Below, one piece after another: positions 44,958 to 53,951 of a stretch of 64,000 nt of DNA. The translations under genes and the position numbers were made by a program. A model generated the notes under the pieces. That model did no database searches. It worked only from the letters and a program-made list of their open reading frames with translations, and was not told the origin of the DNA. The DNA comes from Variovorax paradoxus (GTDB taxonomy: Bacteria > Pseudomonadota > Gammaproteobacteria > Burkholderiales > Burkholderiaceae_C). Numbering within the stretch: the stretch's first letter is position 1; every line of letters begins with the position of its first letter. The stretch lies in NCBI GenBank assembly GCA_016806145.1, contig CP063167.1, forward strand, positions 1,670,501 through 1,734,500, read 5' to 3'.

Positions 44958-45809
44958 TCACCATGCGAGCTGCAATCGCGAGGGCCGTGCCTCGCCGGGT
45001 TCGCCGCCGCGCGGTGGCGCGCGGCGCTCGTCGACGCCCGCATCGACGAAGTCGCTCAGCACGTCGTCGCGCAACCGGATGAAGGCCGGATCGCTGCGGT
45101 TGCGCGGATGCGGCAGGTCCACCGCCACGGTGCGGCGGATGCGCCCCGGCGAGGGCTGCATCACCACCACGCGGTCGCCGAGGAACACGGCCTCCTCCAC
45201 GTCGTGCGTCACCAGCAGCATGGTGATGCGCTCCTTCTGCCAGATGCGCTGCAGTTCGTTCTGCAGCCGCGCGCGCGTGAGGGCGTCGAGCGCGCCGAAG
45301 GGCTCGTCGAGCAGCAGCACGCGCGGCCGGTTGACCAGGCCGCGCGCGATGGCCACGCGCTGCGCCATGCCGCCCGATATCTGGTGCGGCCACGATTTCT
45401 CGAAACCGCCGAGGCCGACCAGCGCCACGTGCTCGGCCACCAGTTCGGCCTTCTGCTTCGCGCCGAGCGGCGCGTTGCGCAGGCCCACGGCGATGTTCTG
45501 CTCGACCGTGAGCCACGGAAACAGCCGGTGGTCCTGGAACACGATGCCGCGCTCGCGGCCGGTGCCCGCGATCGGCTGGCCGCCCAGCAGGATCTGGCCT
45601 TCGTACTGGTCGTCGAGCCCGAGGACCAGCCGCAGCAGCGTCGACTTGCCGCAGCCGCTCGCGCCCACGATGCTGGTGAAGCTGCCCGGCGGCACGTGCA
45701 GGTCGATGTTCTCGAGCACCTGCAGTTCGCCGCCGCGCGCCTGTGCCTGCGCGTAGCGCTTGCCGAGGCCGCGGATGTCGAGTTCGTTCGATGCGATGGA
45801 GGTGCTCAT
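44958..45809 (-). CDS. ABC importer ATPase, nitrate/sulfonate/taurine type (SsuB/TauB)
   Basis: This 283-residue ATPase has Walker A GASGCGKST, Q-loop VFQDHRLFPWLTVEQNIAVG, signature ISGGMAQRVAIARGL, Walker B VLLLDEPFGALD and switch LVTHDVEEAV. QDHRLFPW and SGGMAQR are characteristic of the SsuB/TauB/NrtD cluster. It completes the importer of the two permeases upstream, from which it is separated by 20 bases. Its C-terminal 30 residues are Arg- and Pro-rich. A 115-base gap separates it from the TauD gene downstream, which may hold another promoter. Confidence 0.91.
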   Translation of the reverse strand: MSTSIASNELDIRGLGKRYAQAQARGGELQVLENIDLHVPPGSFTSIVGASGCGKSTLLRLVLGLDDQYEGQILLGGQPIAGTGRERGIVFQDHRLFPWLTVEQNIAVGLRNAPLGAKQKAELVAEHVALVGLGGFEKSWPHQISGGMAQRVAIARGLVNRPRVLLLDEPFGALDALTRARLQNELQRIWQKERITMLLVTHDVEEAVFLGDRVVVMQPSPGRIRRTVAVDLPHPRNRSDPAFIRLRDDVLSDFVDAGVDERRAPPRGGEPGEARPSRLQLAW

Positions 45810-45829
45810 GGTGCGGGGAAGAAGAGGTG

Positions 45830-46651
45830 TCAGGCCCGGCCGGTCCAGCGCGCCAGCCGGCGTTCGAGCGCGCGCGCCGAGGCATTCATCAGCCAGCCGA
45901 CGAGGCCGATCACGAACATGCCGAAGATCACCAGGTCCATCTGGAAATGCTCGCTGCCCTCTATCAGGGTGTTGCCGATGCCCTTGCCGGCCACCAGCAG
46001 GTATTCGGCGCCGATGGTCGCGAGCCAGGAATAGATGAGCGCGAGGTACACGCCCGTGAAGATGGCGGGCAGCGCGGCCGGCAGCACCACCTGCGTGAGC
46101 GTCTGCCAGCGCGTGAAGCCGTAGACGCGCGCCACCTCGAGCAGCGCGGGCGGCACGGTGCGGATGCCGTCGCAGGTGTTGACCACCACCGGCACCAGCG
46201 CGGCCAGCGAGAGGAACACCACCTTGGCCACGTCGCCGAGGCCGAACCAGACCGAGATCAGCGGAATCCACGCGAACAGCGAGATCTGCTTGAAGGTGCT
46301 GAAGCTCGGGCCGACGATGCGGTTGAACAGCGGCCACAGGCCCAGCAGCGCGCCGAGCACCAGGCCCGAGGCGGTGCCGATCAGGAAACCCGTGGCCTCG
46401 CGCGCGAGGCTGGCACGGAGCGCGCGCCACAGGCGGCCGCTGACGACCTGGTCGGCGGCGGTCGCGAGCACCTTCTGCGGCGAGACCAGCAGCGCCGAGT
46501 TCACCACGTCGAGCCACGACAGCAGCGCCCACAGCGCGATCGCCACGGCGGGCAGCACCAGGCCGCGCCAGCGGCTGCGATCGACGGGCCGCAGCGGCTG
46601 CACCGCGGCCAGCTCGGCCGCGTCGCGCGACAGCGAGGCGGGCGCGCTCAT
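45830..46651 (-). CDS. ABC importer permease, SsuC/TauC type (second copy)
   Basis: This 273-residue membrane protein has about six helices, an EAA-like loop ALLEVARVYGFTRWQTLTQV near residues 150-170 and the family C-terminal pattern EYLLVAGKGIGNTLIEGSEHF. Its ATG at 46649-46651 overlaps the stop of the first permease as ATGA. The two permease proteins share blocks such as VYGF/SR and L-V-V-P-V-N-T and probably form a heterodimer. Most SsuC/TauC systems use one permease gene as a homodimer, so this is unusual. Confidence 0.89.
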   Translation of the reverse strand: MSAPASLSRDAAELAAVQPLRPVDRSRWRGLVLPAVAIALWALLSWLDVVNSALLVSPQKVLATAADQVVSGRLWRALRASLAREATGFLIGTASGLVLGALLGLWPLFNRIVGPSFSTFKQISLFAWIPLISVWFGLGDVAKVVFLSLAALVPVVVNTCDGIRTVPPALLEVARVYGFTRWQTLTQVVLPAALPAIFTGVYLALIYSWLATIGAEYLLVAGKGIGNTLIEGSEHFQMDLVIFGMFVIGLVGWLMNASARALERRLARWTGRA

Positions 46652-47487
46652 CGCGCGGCACCGCCCGGGCGGTGCCGGTGCAGCGTGTTCTCGAGCCGCT
46701 CGAGCAGGCGGTCGATGGCCCAGCCGATCGCGCCCACGACCACCACCGCGGCCATCACCAGGTCGAGCTGGAACAGCTGGCGGCCATAGACGATCAGGTA
46801 GCCCAGCCCCTCGCTCGAAGCGACCAGCTCGACCACCACCAGCGACAGCCAGGCCTTGGTGAAGCCCAGCCGCACGCCCGTGAACAGCGTGGGAACGGCA
46901 TGCGGCAGCACGATCTCCAGCACCTGCTGGCGCCGGCTGTAGCCGTAGACCTCGCCGACCTCGCGCAGCGACTGCGGCGTCTGCCGGAAGCCCTGCAGCG
47001 TGTTGAGCGCCACCGGCACCAGCGCCGCCTTGGCGATCAGGATGTACTTGAGCGGCTCGCCGATGCCCACGATCAGCAGCACGAAGGGCAGCCAGGCCAG
47101 CACAGGGATCTGCACCAGCGCATTGAAGCTCGGCAGCAGGTAGGCCTCGACGCGGCGCGACAGGCCCATGGCCGTGCCCAGCAGCAGCCCGAGCAGCGTG
47201 CCGATCGCGAAGCCCACGCCCACGCGCGCGAAACTGGTGCTCACGTGCAGCCAGAGGTCGCCGCTGGTCGCGAGGTCGCGCAGCGTCTCGGCCACGAACT
47301 CGGGCGGCGGCAGCACCTGCGGCGAGATCCAGCCCTGGCCGGCACCCACGAACCACAGCGCGAGCAAGGCGGCGGGCAGCAGCCAGGGCAGGGCGGCGTC
47401 GCCGAGGCGGCGCCACGGCAAGGACAGGCGAACGGGTGTGACCGCTTCGCGCTGCAGGACCGCCGACAGTTCGGCTTCGGCGCTCAT
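46648..47487 (-). CDS. ABC importer permease, SsuC/TauC type (first copy)
   Basis: This 279-residue membrane protein is a second SsuC-like permease: it has about six helices, an EAA-like loop SLREVGEVYGYSRRQQVLEI near residues 165-185, and ends with VELVASSEGLGYLIVYGRQL and the VVVVGAIGWAIDRLLERLE pattern of the family. It diverges in sequence from the following permease, which it overlaps by 4 bases. A REP-like element lies between this gene and the binding protein gene upstream. Confidence 0.89.
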   Translation of the reverse strand: MSAEAELSAVLQREAVTPVRLSLPWRRLGDAALPWLLPAALLALWFVGAGQGWISPQVLPPPEFVAETLRDLATSGDLWLHVSTSFARVGVGFAIGTLLGLLLGTAMGLSRRVEAYLLPSFNALVQIPVLAWLPFVLLIVGIGEPLKYILIAKAALVPVALNTLQGFRQTPQSLREVGEVYGYSRRQQVLEIVLPHAVPTLFTGVRLGFTKAWLSLVVVELVASSEGLGYLIVYGRQLFQLDLVMAAVVVVGAIGWAIDRLLERLENTLHRHRPGGAAR

Positions 47488-47497
47488 GGTTGTTGCT

Positions 47498-47605
47498 CCC
47501 TCTCCCTCTGGGAGAGGGCGGGGGTGAGGGCCGGCGGCGCTGGCTTGAGCGCCGCCTGTGCGAAGGCCGTCGCCCTCCCCCTGACCCTCTCCCGGAGGGA
47601 GAGGG
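47498..47605. repeat. REP/BIME-like element: two inverted 33-base arms around a third hairpin
   Basis: Arm 47498-47530 (CCCTCTCCC/GGGAGAGGG hairpin plus a G-rich tail) and arm 47573-47605 are inverted copies of each other with few mismatches; each folds by itself. Between them GGCGGCGCT (47533-47541) and AGCGCCGCC (47548-47556) form a perfect 9-base-pair hairpin. The whole lies in the 133-base gap between the binding protein and permease genes, the typical place of REP elements that stabilise upstream mRNA. Confidence 0.75.
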
Positions 47606-47620
47606 AAGAAGACCGCGTGA

Positions 47621-48703
47621 TCATCGCGACGCGACCGCGGGCCCGCCCTTCGGCTGCCCCTTCGCGTCCGAAGCGGTCCAGTAGCCCTCGAGGCCCTGCT
47701 TCTTGAGCGCGGCCTTGAGGTAGCGCGTGTCGAACCAGTCGTCGACCGTGACCTCGCGGCGGATCAGCTTGAGCTTGAGCGCATCGCCGACCACGGCCTT
47801 GTAGCGCGCCACGATGAAGTCGTCGGCCAGCGGCGAGTTGCGCTGCGCCAGCGGCTGCTTGTCGAACTCGGCGGTCCACGAGGCGACCGGCGTGCCGCTG
47901 CGGGCCCAGATGCGGAACAGCTCGTCGCGGTTCTTCTCCTCCGACGACCAGTGCGCGGCGCGCACGAACACGTCGACCACGCGCTGCACCTCGGCGGGAT
48001 TGGCCTGCTCGAATTCGCTGCGCACCAGCAGCGCGGCCTGGCGCGTGAGCGCCGGGTCGCGGCCCTGGGTGGAATAGACCACCTTCGCGAGTCCCTGGTC
48101 GCGCACCTTGAACCATTCGTAGCCGCCGAAGGCCGCGTCCACCCCGTTCGAGACCAGCGCCGCCTGCGCGCTGCCGGTGTCGAGGTTCACGCCCTTGATG
48201 TCGCGCTCGGCCAGCCCGTCGGCCGCCAGCACGTTGATCGCGACCAGGTGGCCGTTGGTGCCGCGGAAGATCGACACCGTGCGACCCTTGAGGTCCTTGA
48301 TCGAATGGATGTTCGACTGCGTCGGCGTGACCAGGTAGAGGTTGTTGCGCGCGCCGCTGACCAGCAGCACCTTGGTCTTGAGGCCGTTCGAACGGCCGAC
48401 GATCGAGGGCAGGTCGCCCTGGTAGGCGAAGTCGATCTGCTTGTTCGACAGCGCCTCGTTCACGGCCGGGCCCGCGCCCTTGAAGAACAGCCACTCGACC
48501 TTGATGCCCGAGGCCTTGAACTCCTCCTCGAGCCAGTTGTTGGCGCGCGCCACGCCGCCGGGCGAGCCGCCCCAGGTGACGGGATCGCCGCCGCCCGCCG
48601 TGGCCACGCCGATGCGGATGGTGTCGGGCGCGGCCTGCGCCGAGGCCGCGAGGGCGGTGGCCAGCAGCGCGGTCCAGCGCAAGAGATGCCGCACGAACTT
48701 CAT
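47621..48703 (-). CDS. ABC substrate-binding protein, aliphatic sulfonate/nitrate type
   Basis: This 360-residue periplasmic protein has a signal peptide (MKFVRHLLRWTALLATALAA to about residue 25) and SsuA-like blocks: IRIGVATAGGGDPVTWGGS, NKQIDFAYQGDLPSIVGRSN, LKGRTVSIFRGTNGHLVAIN and DAAFGGYEWFKVRDQG. It is longer than SsuA (about 320) and has a long C-terminal part with DWFDTRYLKAALKKQGLEGY. Its ATG at 48701-48703 overlaps the amidohydrolase stop as ATGA. The permease and ATPase genes follow behind a REP-like element, so it is the ligand carrier of this importer. Confidence 0.87.
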   Translation of the reverse strand: MKFVRHLLRWTALLATALAASAQAAPDTIRIGVATAGGGDPVTWGGSPGGVARANNWLEEEFKASGIKVEWLFFKGAGPAVNEALSNKQIDFAYQGDLPSIVGRSNGLKTKVLLVSGARNNLYLVTPTQSNIHSIKDLKGRTVSIFRGTNGHLVAINVLAADGLAERDIKGVNLDTGSAQAALVSNGVDAAFGGYEWFKVRDQGLAKVVYSTQGRDPALTRQAALLVRSEFEQANPAEVQRVVDVFVRAAHWSSEEKNRDELFRIWARSGTPVASWTAEFDKQPLAQRNSPLADDFIVARYKAVVGDALKLKLIRREVTVDDWFDTRYLKAALKKQGLEGYWTASDAKGQPKGGPAVASR

Positions 48704-50220
48704 GGCGTGCCTTTCTGCGCGGCCAGCTTGCGGCCGACCTCGGTGCCTTCGAAGAAGCGCGGATTGGCCTCGGTGTAGAAGCGGTGCGGGTTCTCGAACA
48801 CGAAGGCCCGGAAATCGGCCGCCGAGATCACGCCCTGCTGCACCAGGTCCCAGGTCTCGGCCAGCGGCTCGGTGAACTCGGGCACGTCCCAGTGGCCCAC
48901 GTCGGACGACCAGATCGCGTTGATCTTCACGCCCAGCGGGTTCACCTTGTCGTTGAAGGCCGCGGCCACGGTGCGGTCGTCGGCTTCCGAGCCGAAGTAG
49001 AAGTTGTTCACCCAGCGGTCGCGGATGTCCTCGACCTTCTCGATACCCGCGAGCGCGAAGTCGTCGATCTCGCTCTCGTTCGGCTCGCGGCTGTGCGGCA
49101 GCGCCGAGATGCCCAGGCTGTCGCGCAGCAGCGTGGCCTTGTCGAGCGTGCGGCCCTTGACGAAGTCGCCGCCGTAACGCTCGAACAGCGAGGCCAGCAG
49201 CTCGATGTCGGCCTCGGCCGGGTCGTAGTTGCGTACCGCATGCCGGTTGCGTTTCTCCCAGCGGTCCACCAGGTGCGTGTAGACGTGCGAACCCCAGTCC
49301 GCGCCGCCCTCGAGCAGGCCCACGCGCAGCCCCGGAAAGCGCCGCGTCACGCCGCCGAAGAACAGCGCCTTGGCGAAGGCCTGCGAGCCGTCGGCGAAGT
49401 GGCCGATGTGGTTGTTCATGTAGTTGCTGATCGACTGCCGGCCGGTCCAGCCCTGGCTGCCGTAGTGCGTGGTCACCGGCACGCCGAGCTCCACCACCTT
49501 GGCCCAGAAGGGGTCGTAGTCGTGCTCGCTGTCGATGCCGTAGAAGTCGATGTAGCCGACCTGCTTGGCGATCTCGGGATGCTCGGCGGCCGGGTACTTC
49601 TCGGCGATGGCGCGGATCGGGCGGCGCACGCCGCCCGCGATGTTGATGACCTTCAGGCCCAGCGTCTTGACCGCGAACTCCAGCTCCTCGATGCCTTCTT
49701 GCGGCGAGTGCAGCGGAATGCCCGCCACCGGCGTCAGCCGGTCGGCATAGGGTCGGTACTGGTCGGCGTGGAAGTGGTTGATGGCGCGGTGCAGCGGCTG
49801 GCGGTACTCGCTGCCGGCCGCGGCCGGCGAGAGCACGTCGTTGGGGAACAGGATCGAGTAGTCGGAGCCCTGCTCGCCCAGGCGCTCGTGCAGCAGCGCG
49901 GGCAGGGTGTAGGTCGCGAGGTCGTAGGTGTTGCGCGTGACGCGGGCCCACCAGGGCGCGCGCAGCGTGCGGTGGAACTGGCGTTCCTCGGCCGACTGCT
50001 GGTACCAGTCCTTGCCGCCGCCGTTGCGCGTGACGAAGCGCCCGCCGAGCGCCTTGCGCAGCGCGTCGACCAGCTTGTTGCCGCCGTACTGCGCCACGTA
50101 GTCCTCGAGCACCGGCGCGAAGTCGTTGACGTGCACGTCGGTGTCGATCACCGGATGGTCGAGGCCGGCCTTCACGGCGGCCGAGCGCGAGGCATGCACG
50201 CGCTGGAGTCGGTCGTTCAT
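48700..50220 (-). CDS. Amidohydrolase-2 family metal-dependent hydrolase
   Basis: This 506-residue protein has a TIM-barrel amidohydrolase layout: the first metal motif is DTDVHVND near residue 27, in which the usual first His is Asp, then VKTLGLKVINIAGG, a THYGSQGW strand at about 250, and WSSDVGHWD at about 440 with the late acidic residue. It is larger than most members. It is the first gene of the operon with the nitrate/sulfonate-type ABC importer and ends in an ATGA overlap with the binding protein. It probably acts on the imported compound, perhaps by hydrolysis or decarboxylation, but the chemistry is unknown. Confidence 0.83.
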   Translation of the reverse strand: MNDRLQRVHASRSAAVKAGLDHPVIDTDVHVNDFAPVLEDYVAQYGGNKLVDALRKALGGRFVTRNGGGKDWYQQSAEERQFHRTLRAPWWARVTRNTYDLATYTLPALLHERLGEQGSDYSILFPNDVLSPAAAGSEYRQPLHRAINHFHADQYRPYADRLTPVAGIPLHSPQEGIEELEFAVKTLGLKVINIAGGVRRPIRAIAEKYPAAEHPEIAKQVGYIDFYGIDSEHDYDPFWAKVVELGVPVTTHYGSQGWTGRQSISNYMNNHIGHFADGSQAFAKALFFGGVTRRFPGLRVGLLEGGADWGSHVYTHLVDRWEKRNRHAVRNYDPAEADIELLASLFERYGGDFVKGRTLDKATLLRDSLGISALPHSREPNESEIDDFALAGIEKVEDIRDRWVNNFYFGSEADDRTVAAAFNDKVNPLGVKINAIWSSDVGHWDVPEFTEPLAETWDLVQQGVISAADFRAFVFENPHRFYTEANPRFFEGTEVGRKLAAQKGTP

Positions 50221-50348
50221 CTGCGGGGTCCTTGCTGAAAGAGGATCGACGCAGACTAAGGTGGCCGCCGGTGGCGGGCCAACGAAGGCTTTCAGGGATG
50301 CTTAGCCGTCGTTCGCATATGGATGCAAAGGTTCGCGGCGGCCGGATG

Positions 50349-51236
50349 TCATGTCGCGCCCTCGAACGCCCCCTTGCGCAGCTTCAGCGCCACGTCGAAG
50401 AAGGACGCGAGCACGCGGCTGTCGCGCCGCACCTGCAGGCAATAGAGGTAGGTCTGCGTCACCGCGGGATCGCCCTCGATGCGCACGGTGCGCAGGCGCG
50501 CGTCGGGAATGAACTCGGCCTCGGAGACCGCGCCGATGCCGATGCCGCGCGCGGCCGCTTCGCGGATCGCCTCGCGGCTGCCGATCTCCATCGCGAGCCT
50601 GGGCCGGACGCCCGCGCGCGCGAAGGCCTCGTCGAGCGCGCGCCGCGTGCTGGAGCCGCTCTCTCGTTGCAGCATGGGCTGGCCGTGCAGTTCCTCGAGC
50701 CGGATCTCGCCGCGCCTGGCGAACGGATGGTCGCGGTGCACGAACAGGATCAGCGCATGGCGCGCATAGGGCGTCGCGCTGAAACCCGGCGCCTCGTGGA
50801 AGCGCGCGAGCACGCCGATGTCGACCGCGTACTCCTCGAGGTCCTTGAACACCGACGACGAATTGCCCATGCGGATCGAGACGTCGAGCCGCGGATAGCG
50901 CCGGCGGTAGGCGTCGACCATCTCGATCACGTGGAAAGGGCCGACCGCGCCGAGCTTGAGCTCGCCCGACTGCAGGTCGCCGCTGTCGTGCAGCAGGTTG
51001 TACGAATCGAGTTCGAGCGCGGCGATCTGGCGCGCGATGGGCAGCAGGCGCTCGCCGACGCTGGTGAGCTCGATGCGGTGGCCCTGGCGGTGGAACAGCA
51101 TCACCTTGTGCTGGCGCTCCAGCGCCTGGACCTGGGTGGTCAGCGTGGGCTGACTCAGGCCCACGGCGCGCGCGGCGGCGCTGAAGCTGCCGTGCTGGGC
51201 GACGGCGAGGAAGGCGCGGAGTTTGGCGGCGGACAT
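50349..51236 (-). CDS. LysR-family regulator, phosphonate-associated type
   Basis: This 295-residue regulator has the helix LSQPTLTTQVQALERQHKVM and an effector domain with GAVGPFHVIEMVDAYRRRYP, SIRMGNSSSVFKDLEEYAVD and REAIREAAARGIGIGAVSEAEF. It matches the type of LysR protein linked to aminoethylphosphonate genes in many Proteobacteria. The ATG at 51234-51236 is preferred over a TTG start at 51266. It is divergent from phnD across 147 bases, so it likely activates phosphonate uptake. A GTGACA/TGTCAC pair (51260-51265 and 51292-51297) is a possible operator part. Confidence 0.85.
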   Translation of the reverse strand: MSAAKLRAFLAVAQHGSFSAAARAVGLSQPTLTTQVQALERQHKVMLFHRQGHRIELTSVGERLLPIARQIAALELDSYNLLHDSGDLQSGELKLGAVGPFHVIEMVDAYRRRYPRLDVSIRMGNSSSVFKDLEEYAVDIGVLARFHEAPGFSATPYARHALILFVHRDHPFARRGEIRLEELHGQPMLQRESGSSTRRALDEAFARAGVRPRLAMEIGSREAIREAAARGIGIGAVSEAEFIPDARLRTVRIEGDPAVTQTYLYCLQVRRDSRVLASFFDVALKLRKGAFEGAT

Positions 51237-51383
51237 CCATAGATTGTTTGAATGGAATCGTGACAAATCCGTGATCGATCTGATATGCGCCTGTCACATG
51301 GCGTTCTTAGCCTTGGGGTAGTCGCAGGCCGATGCCTGCCGTTCCGGTCCCTTCCAGTCCCTTTTCCCATCCCCAACACCACC

Positions 51384-52253
51384 ATGAACACCCTTCTTCG
51401 CCTGCGTCGCAGTCTGATCGCCCTGGCTCTCTCCGCGGTCGCCGCCCTGCCGGCACTGGCCGCGCAACCCCTCACCATCGGGCTGATCCCGGCCGAGGAC
51501 TCGCAGGCCATGATCGAGAGCAGCCGCCAGGTGCTCGACAGCCTGCAGCAGCAGCTCGGCATGCCGGTCAAGCCCTTCGTGGCGACCGACTACAACGGCG
51601 TGATCGAGGCGCTGCGCTCCAAGAAGCTCGACGTGGCCTACCTCGGCCCGTTCTCGTACGTGCTCGCGAACCAGGTCGCGGACGTGGAAGCCTTCGCGGT
51701 GGCCGTGACGAAGAAGACCGGCCAGAGCGCCTACAAGAGCGTGATCATCGCGCGCAAGGAAAGCGGCATCGCCAAGACCGCCGACCTCAAGGGCCGCAGC
51801 TTCGCCTTCGTCGACCCGACCTCGGCCTCGGGCCACCTGTTCCCCAAGTCGGGCCTGCTGCAGGCCGGCTACGACCCCGAGACCTTCTTCGGCCGCGTGA
51901 TCTTCTCGGGCTCGCACGACGCCAGCATCCTGGCCGTGGCCAACAAGAAGGTCGACGCCGCCGCCGTGGCCGACCGCATCCTCGCGAGCGCCATCGCCAA
52001 GGGCCAGGTGAAGCAGGATGAGCTCGAGATCGTCTGGTCGTCGAACCCGATCCCCGAATCGCCGATGGTCTGGCGCAAGGACCTCGATCCGGCGCTGAAG
52101 GCGAAGATCGCGAAGGCGCTGGCCAACGTGAAGGACCTGCCCTGGGGCGACCAGGGCGTGCTCAACGGCTTCCAGCCCACCACCGACGCGGCCTACAACG
52201 TGGTGCGCGACACCGCCAAGGTGCTCAAGCTCGACCTGCGGAGCATGAAGTGA
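51384..52253 (+). CDS. phnD: Phosphonate/phosphite ABC substrate-binding protein
   Basis: This 289-residue periplasmic protein has a signal peptide (LLRLRRSLIALALSAVAALP, cleaved near ALAA) and the PhnD/PtxB pattern: TIGLIPAEDSQAMIESSRQV, DYNGVIEALRSKKLDVAYLG with PFSYVLA following, FVDPTSASGHLFPKSGL and SHDASILAVANKKVDAAAVA. It binds phosphonates such as 2-aminoethylphosphonate, or phosphite. The ATG at 51384 is followed by the leader directly. The ATPase gene begins inside its stop codon (GTGA). Confidence 0.9.
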   Translation: MNTLLRLRRSLIALALSAVAALPALAAQPLTIGLIPAEDSQAMIESSRQVLDSLQQQLGMPVKPFVATDYNGVIEALRSKKLDVAYLGPFSYVLANQVADVEAFAVAVTKKTGQSAYKSVIIARKESGIAKTADLKGRSFAFVDPTSASGHLFPKSGLLQAGYDPETFFGRVIFSGSHDASILAVANKKVDAAAVADRILASAIAKGQVKQDELEIVWSSNPIPESPMVWRKDLDPALKAKIAKALANVKDLPWGDQGVLNGFQPTTDAAYNVVRDTAKVLKLDLRSMK

Positions 52254-53056
52254 TCCGCATCCGGCAGCTCACCAAGCGCTATGGCGACAACGCCGTGCTG
52301 CGCGGTGTGGACCTCGACGCCGCGGCGGGCGAGTTCGTGGTGGTGCTCGGCGAATCGGGTGCCGGCAAGTCGACCCTGCTGCGCTGCGTGAACCGGCTGA
52401 CGCTGGCCGACGGCGGCGAGCTCAGGGTCGACGGCATGGACGCCGTGAACTGCGCCGACACGCGCGCGCTGCGCCAGCGCGTGGCCATGATCTTCCAGCA
52501 CCACAACGTGGTGCCGCGGCTCAGCGCGCTGAAGAACGTGCTCACGGGCCGGCTCGGCGCGGTGTCGACCCTGGCCTCGGTGCTGCATTTCTTCAGCCGC
52601 GCCGACATCGCGCTGGCGCACGAATGCCTGGGCCGCGTGGGACTCGCGCACAAGGCCCATGCGCGCACCGATTCGCTCTCGGGCGGCCAGATGCAGCGCG
52701 TGGGCATCGCGCGCGCGCTCGCGCAGCAGCCGCGGCTGATCCTCGCTGACGAGCCGGTCGCGAGCCTCGATCCGCAGACCTCGCGCAAGGTGCTGCAGTA
52801 CCTGCGCGATGCCTCGCGCGACCTCGGCATCACCGTGCTGTGCAACCTGCACCAGGTCGACTACGCGCGCGAGTTCGCCGACCGCATCGTCGGCCTCTCG
52901 CAGGGCCGCGTCGTGTTCGACGGCGCGCCGCAGGCCATGGGCCCCGAGGACATCGACCGCATCTACGTGCCGCAGCCCGCGGCCGATCGCAAGGAGCCCG
53001 CCGCGCAGGCGGCCGTGCCGCTGCCGCTCTTGGCACGCACCGAAGGACACGCATGA
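52250..53056 (+). CDS. phnC: Phosphonate ABC importer ATPase
   Basis: This 268-residue ATPase has Walker A GESGAGKST, Q-loop MIFQHHNVVPRLSALKNVLT, signature LSGGQMQRVGIARAL, Walker B LILADEPVASLDP and switch NLHQVDYA; QHHNVVPRLS and NLHQVD are typical of PhnC. Start is GTG at 52250, overlapping the phnD stop (GTGA). The end overlaps phnE as ATGA at 53053-53056. The C-terminus is Ala-rich and variable. Confidence 0.92.
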   Translation: MIRIRQLTKRYGDNAVLRGVDLDAAAGEFVVVLGESGAGKSTLLRCVNRLTLADGGELRVDGMDAVNCADTRALRQRVAMIFQHHNVVPRLSALKNVLTGRLGAVSTLASVLHFFSRADIALAHECLGRVGLAHKAHARTDSLSGGQMQRVGIARALAQQPRLILADEPVASLDPQTSRKVLQYLRDASRDLGITVLCNLHQVDYAREFADRIVGLSQGRVVFDGAPQAMGPEDIDRIYVPQPAADRKEPAAQAAVPLPLLARTEGHA

Positions 53057-53877
53057 ACACCCCCTCGACCCGATACGCCTGGACCGGCCCGTTGCCCGAG
53101 AGCCGCCGCGGCTGGTTCAACCTGCTGATCGGCCTGTGCGTGGTCGGCTGGGCATTGCAATGGAGCGCCGGCGGCGCGCAGCTCAGTTGGTCCGAACTGG
53201 CGGCGGGCCTGCCGCAGATCCTCGATTTCCTGGGCCGCACCATGCCGCCCGACACGAACATCCTGAGCCGCCTGGTCGCACCCGCGCTCGAGACCATCCA
53301 GATCGCCGTCTGGGGCACCCTGCTGGCGGTGCTGCCCGCGATTCCGCTGTCCTTCCTGGCGGCGCGCAACCTGCAGAGCCGGCGCTGGGTCTACCAGTGC
53401 ACGCGCCAGGCCCTGAACGTGGTGCGCAGCATCAACGAGCTGATCCTCGCGCTGGTGTTCGTGTCGGCCGTGGGGCTCGGACCGTTCCCCGGCGTGCTGG
53501 CGCTCGCGCTGCATGGCGCGGGCATGCTCGGCAAGTTCTTCGCCGATGCCATCGAGGAGATCGACCAGGGCCCGCTCGAGGCCCTGCGCGCCACGGGCGC
53601 GCGGCCGCTGCAGGTGATCGTGTTCGGCGTGCTGCCGCAGGTGGTCACGGCCTGGATCGCCGTGGTGCTGTACCGCTTCGAGGTGAACCTGCGCTCGGCC
53701 ACCGTGCTGGGCATGGTGGGCGCGGGCGGGCTGGGCTTCGAGCTCGTGAGCAGCCTCAAGCTGTTCCGCTACCAGGAGACCGCCACCTGCATCATCGTGA
53801 TCACCGTGATGGTGATCGTGGCCGACCTGCTCTCGAGCCAGCTGCGCCACCGCATCCAGCACAGCGGCCGGCACTGA
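53053..53877 (+). CDS. phnE: Phosphonate ABC importer permease
   Basis: This 274-residue membrane protein has six helices and the PhnE/PtxC features LETIQIAVWGTLLAVLPAIP, VRSINELILALVFVSAVGLG and the EAA-like GPLEALRATGARPLQVIVFG with FEVNLRSATVLGMVGAGGLG, all close to the PhnE family. The ATG at 53053 overlaps the phnC stop. Only one permease gene is present, which implies a homodimer. An alcohol dehydrogenase gene follows after 74 bases. Confidence 0.91.
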   Translation: MNTPSTRYAWTGPLPESRRGWFNLLIGLCVVGWALQWSAGGAQLSWSELAAGLPQILDFLGRTMPPDTNILSRLVAPALETIQIAVWGTLLAVLPAIPLSFLAARNLQSRRWVYQCTRQALNVVRSINELILALVFVSAVGLGPFPGVLALALHGAGMLGKFFADAIEEIDQGPLEALRATGARPLQVIVFGVLPQVVTAWIAVVLYRFEVNLRSATVLGMVGAGGLGFELVSSLKLFRYQETATCIIVITVMVIVADLLSSQLRHRIQHSGRH

Positions 53878-53951
53878 AGGCCGCACGGATCTTTTCTCTT
53901 AGGCGACCGGCCACATGACGCGGCCGTGGCGCGAGCTTTCCCGAACCCATC

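Noticed and set aside
45830..47487. The two SsuC-like permeases as a tandem duplication or pseudogene
   Set aside because: Both frames are intact, overlap by 4 bases and differ strongly in sequence, which fits a heterodimer rather than a recent duplicate.
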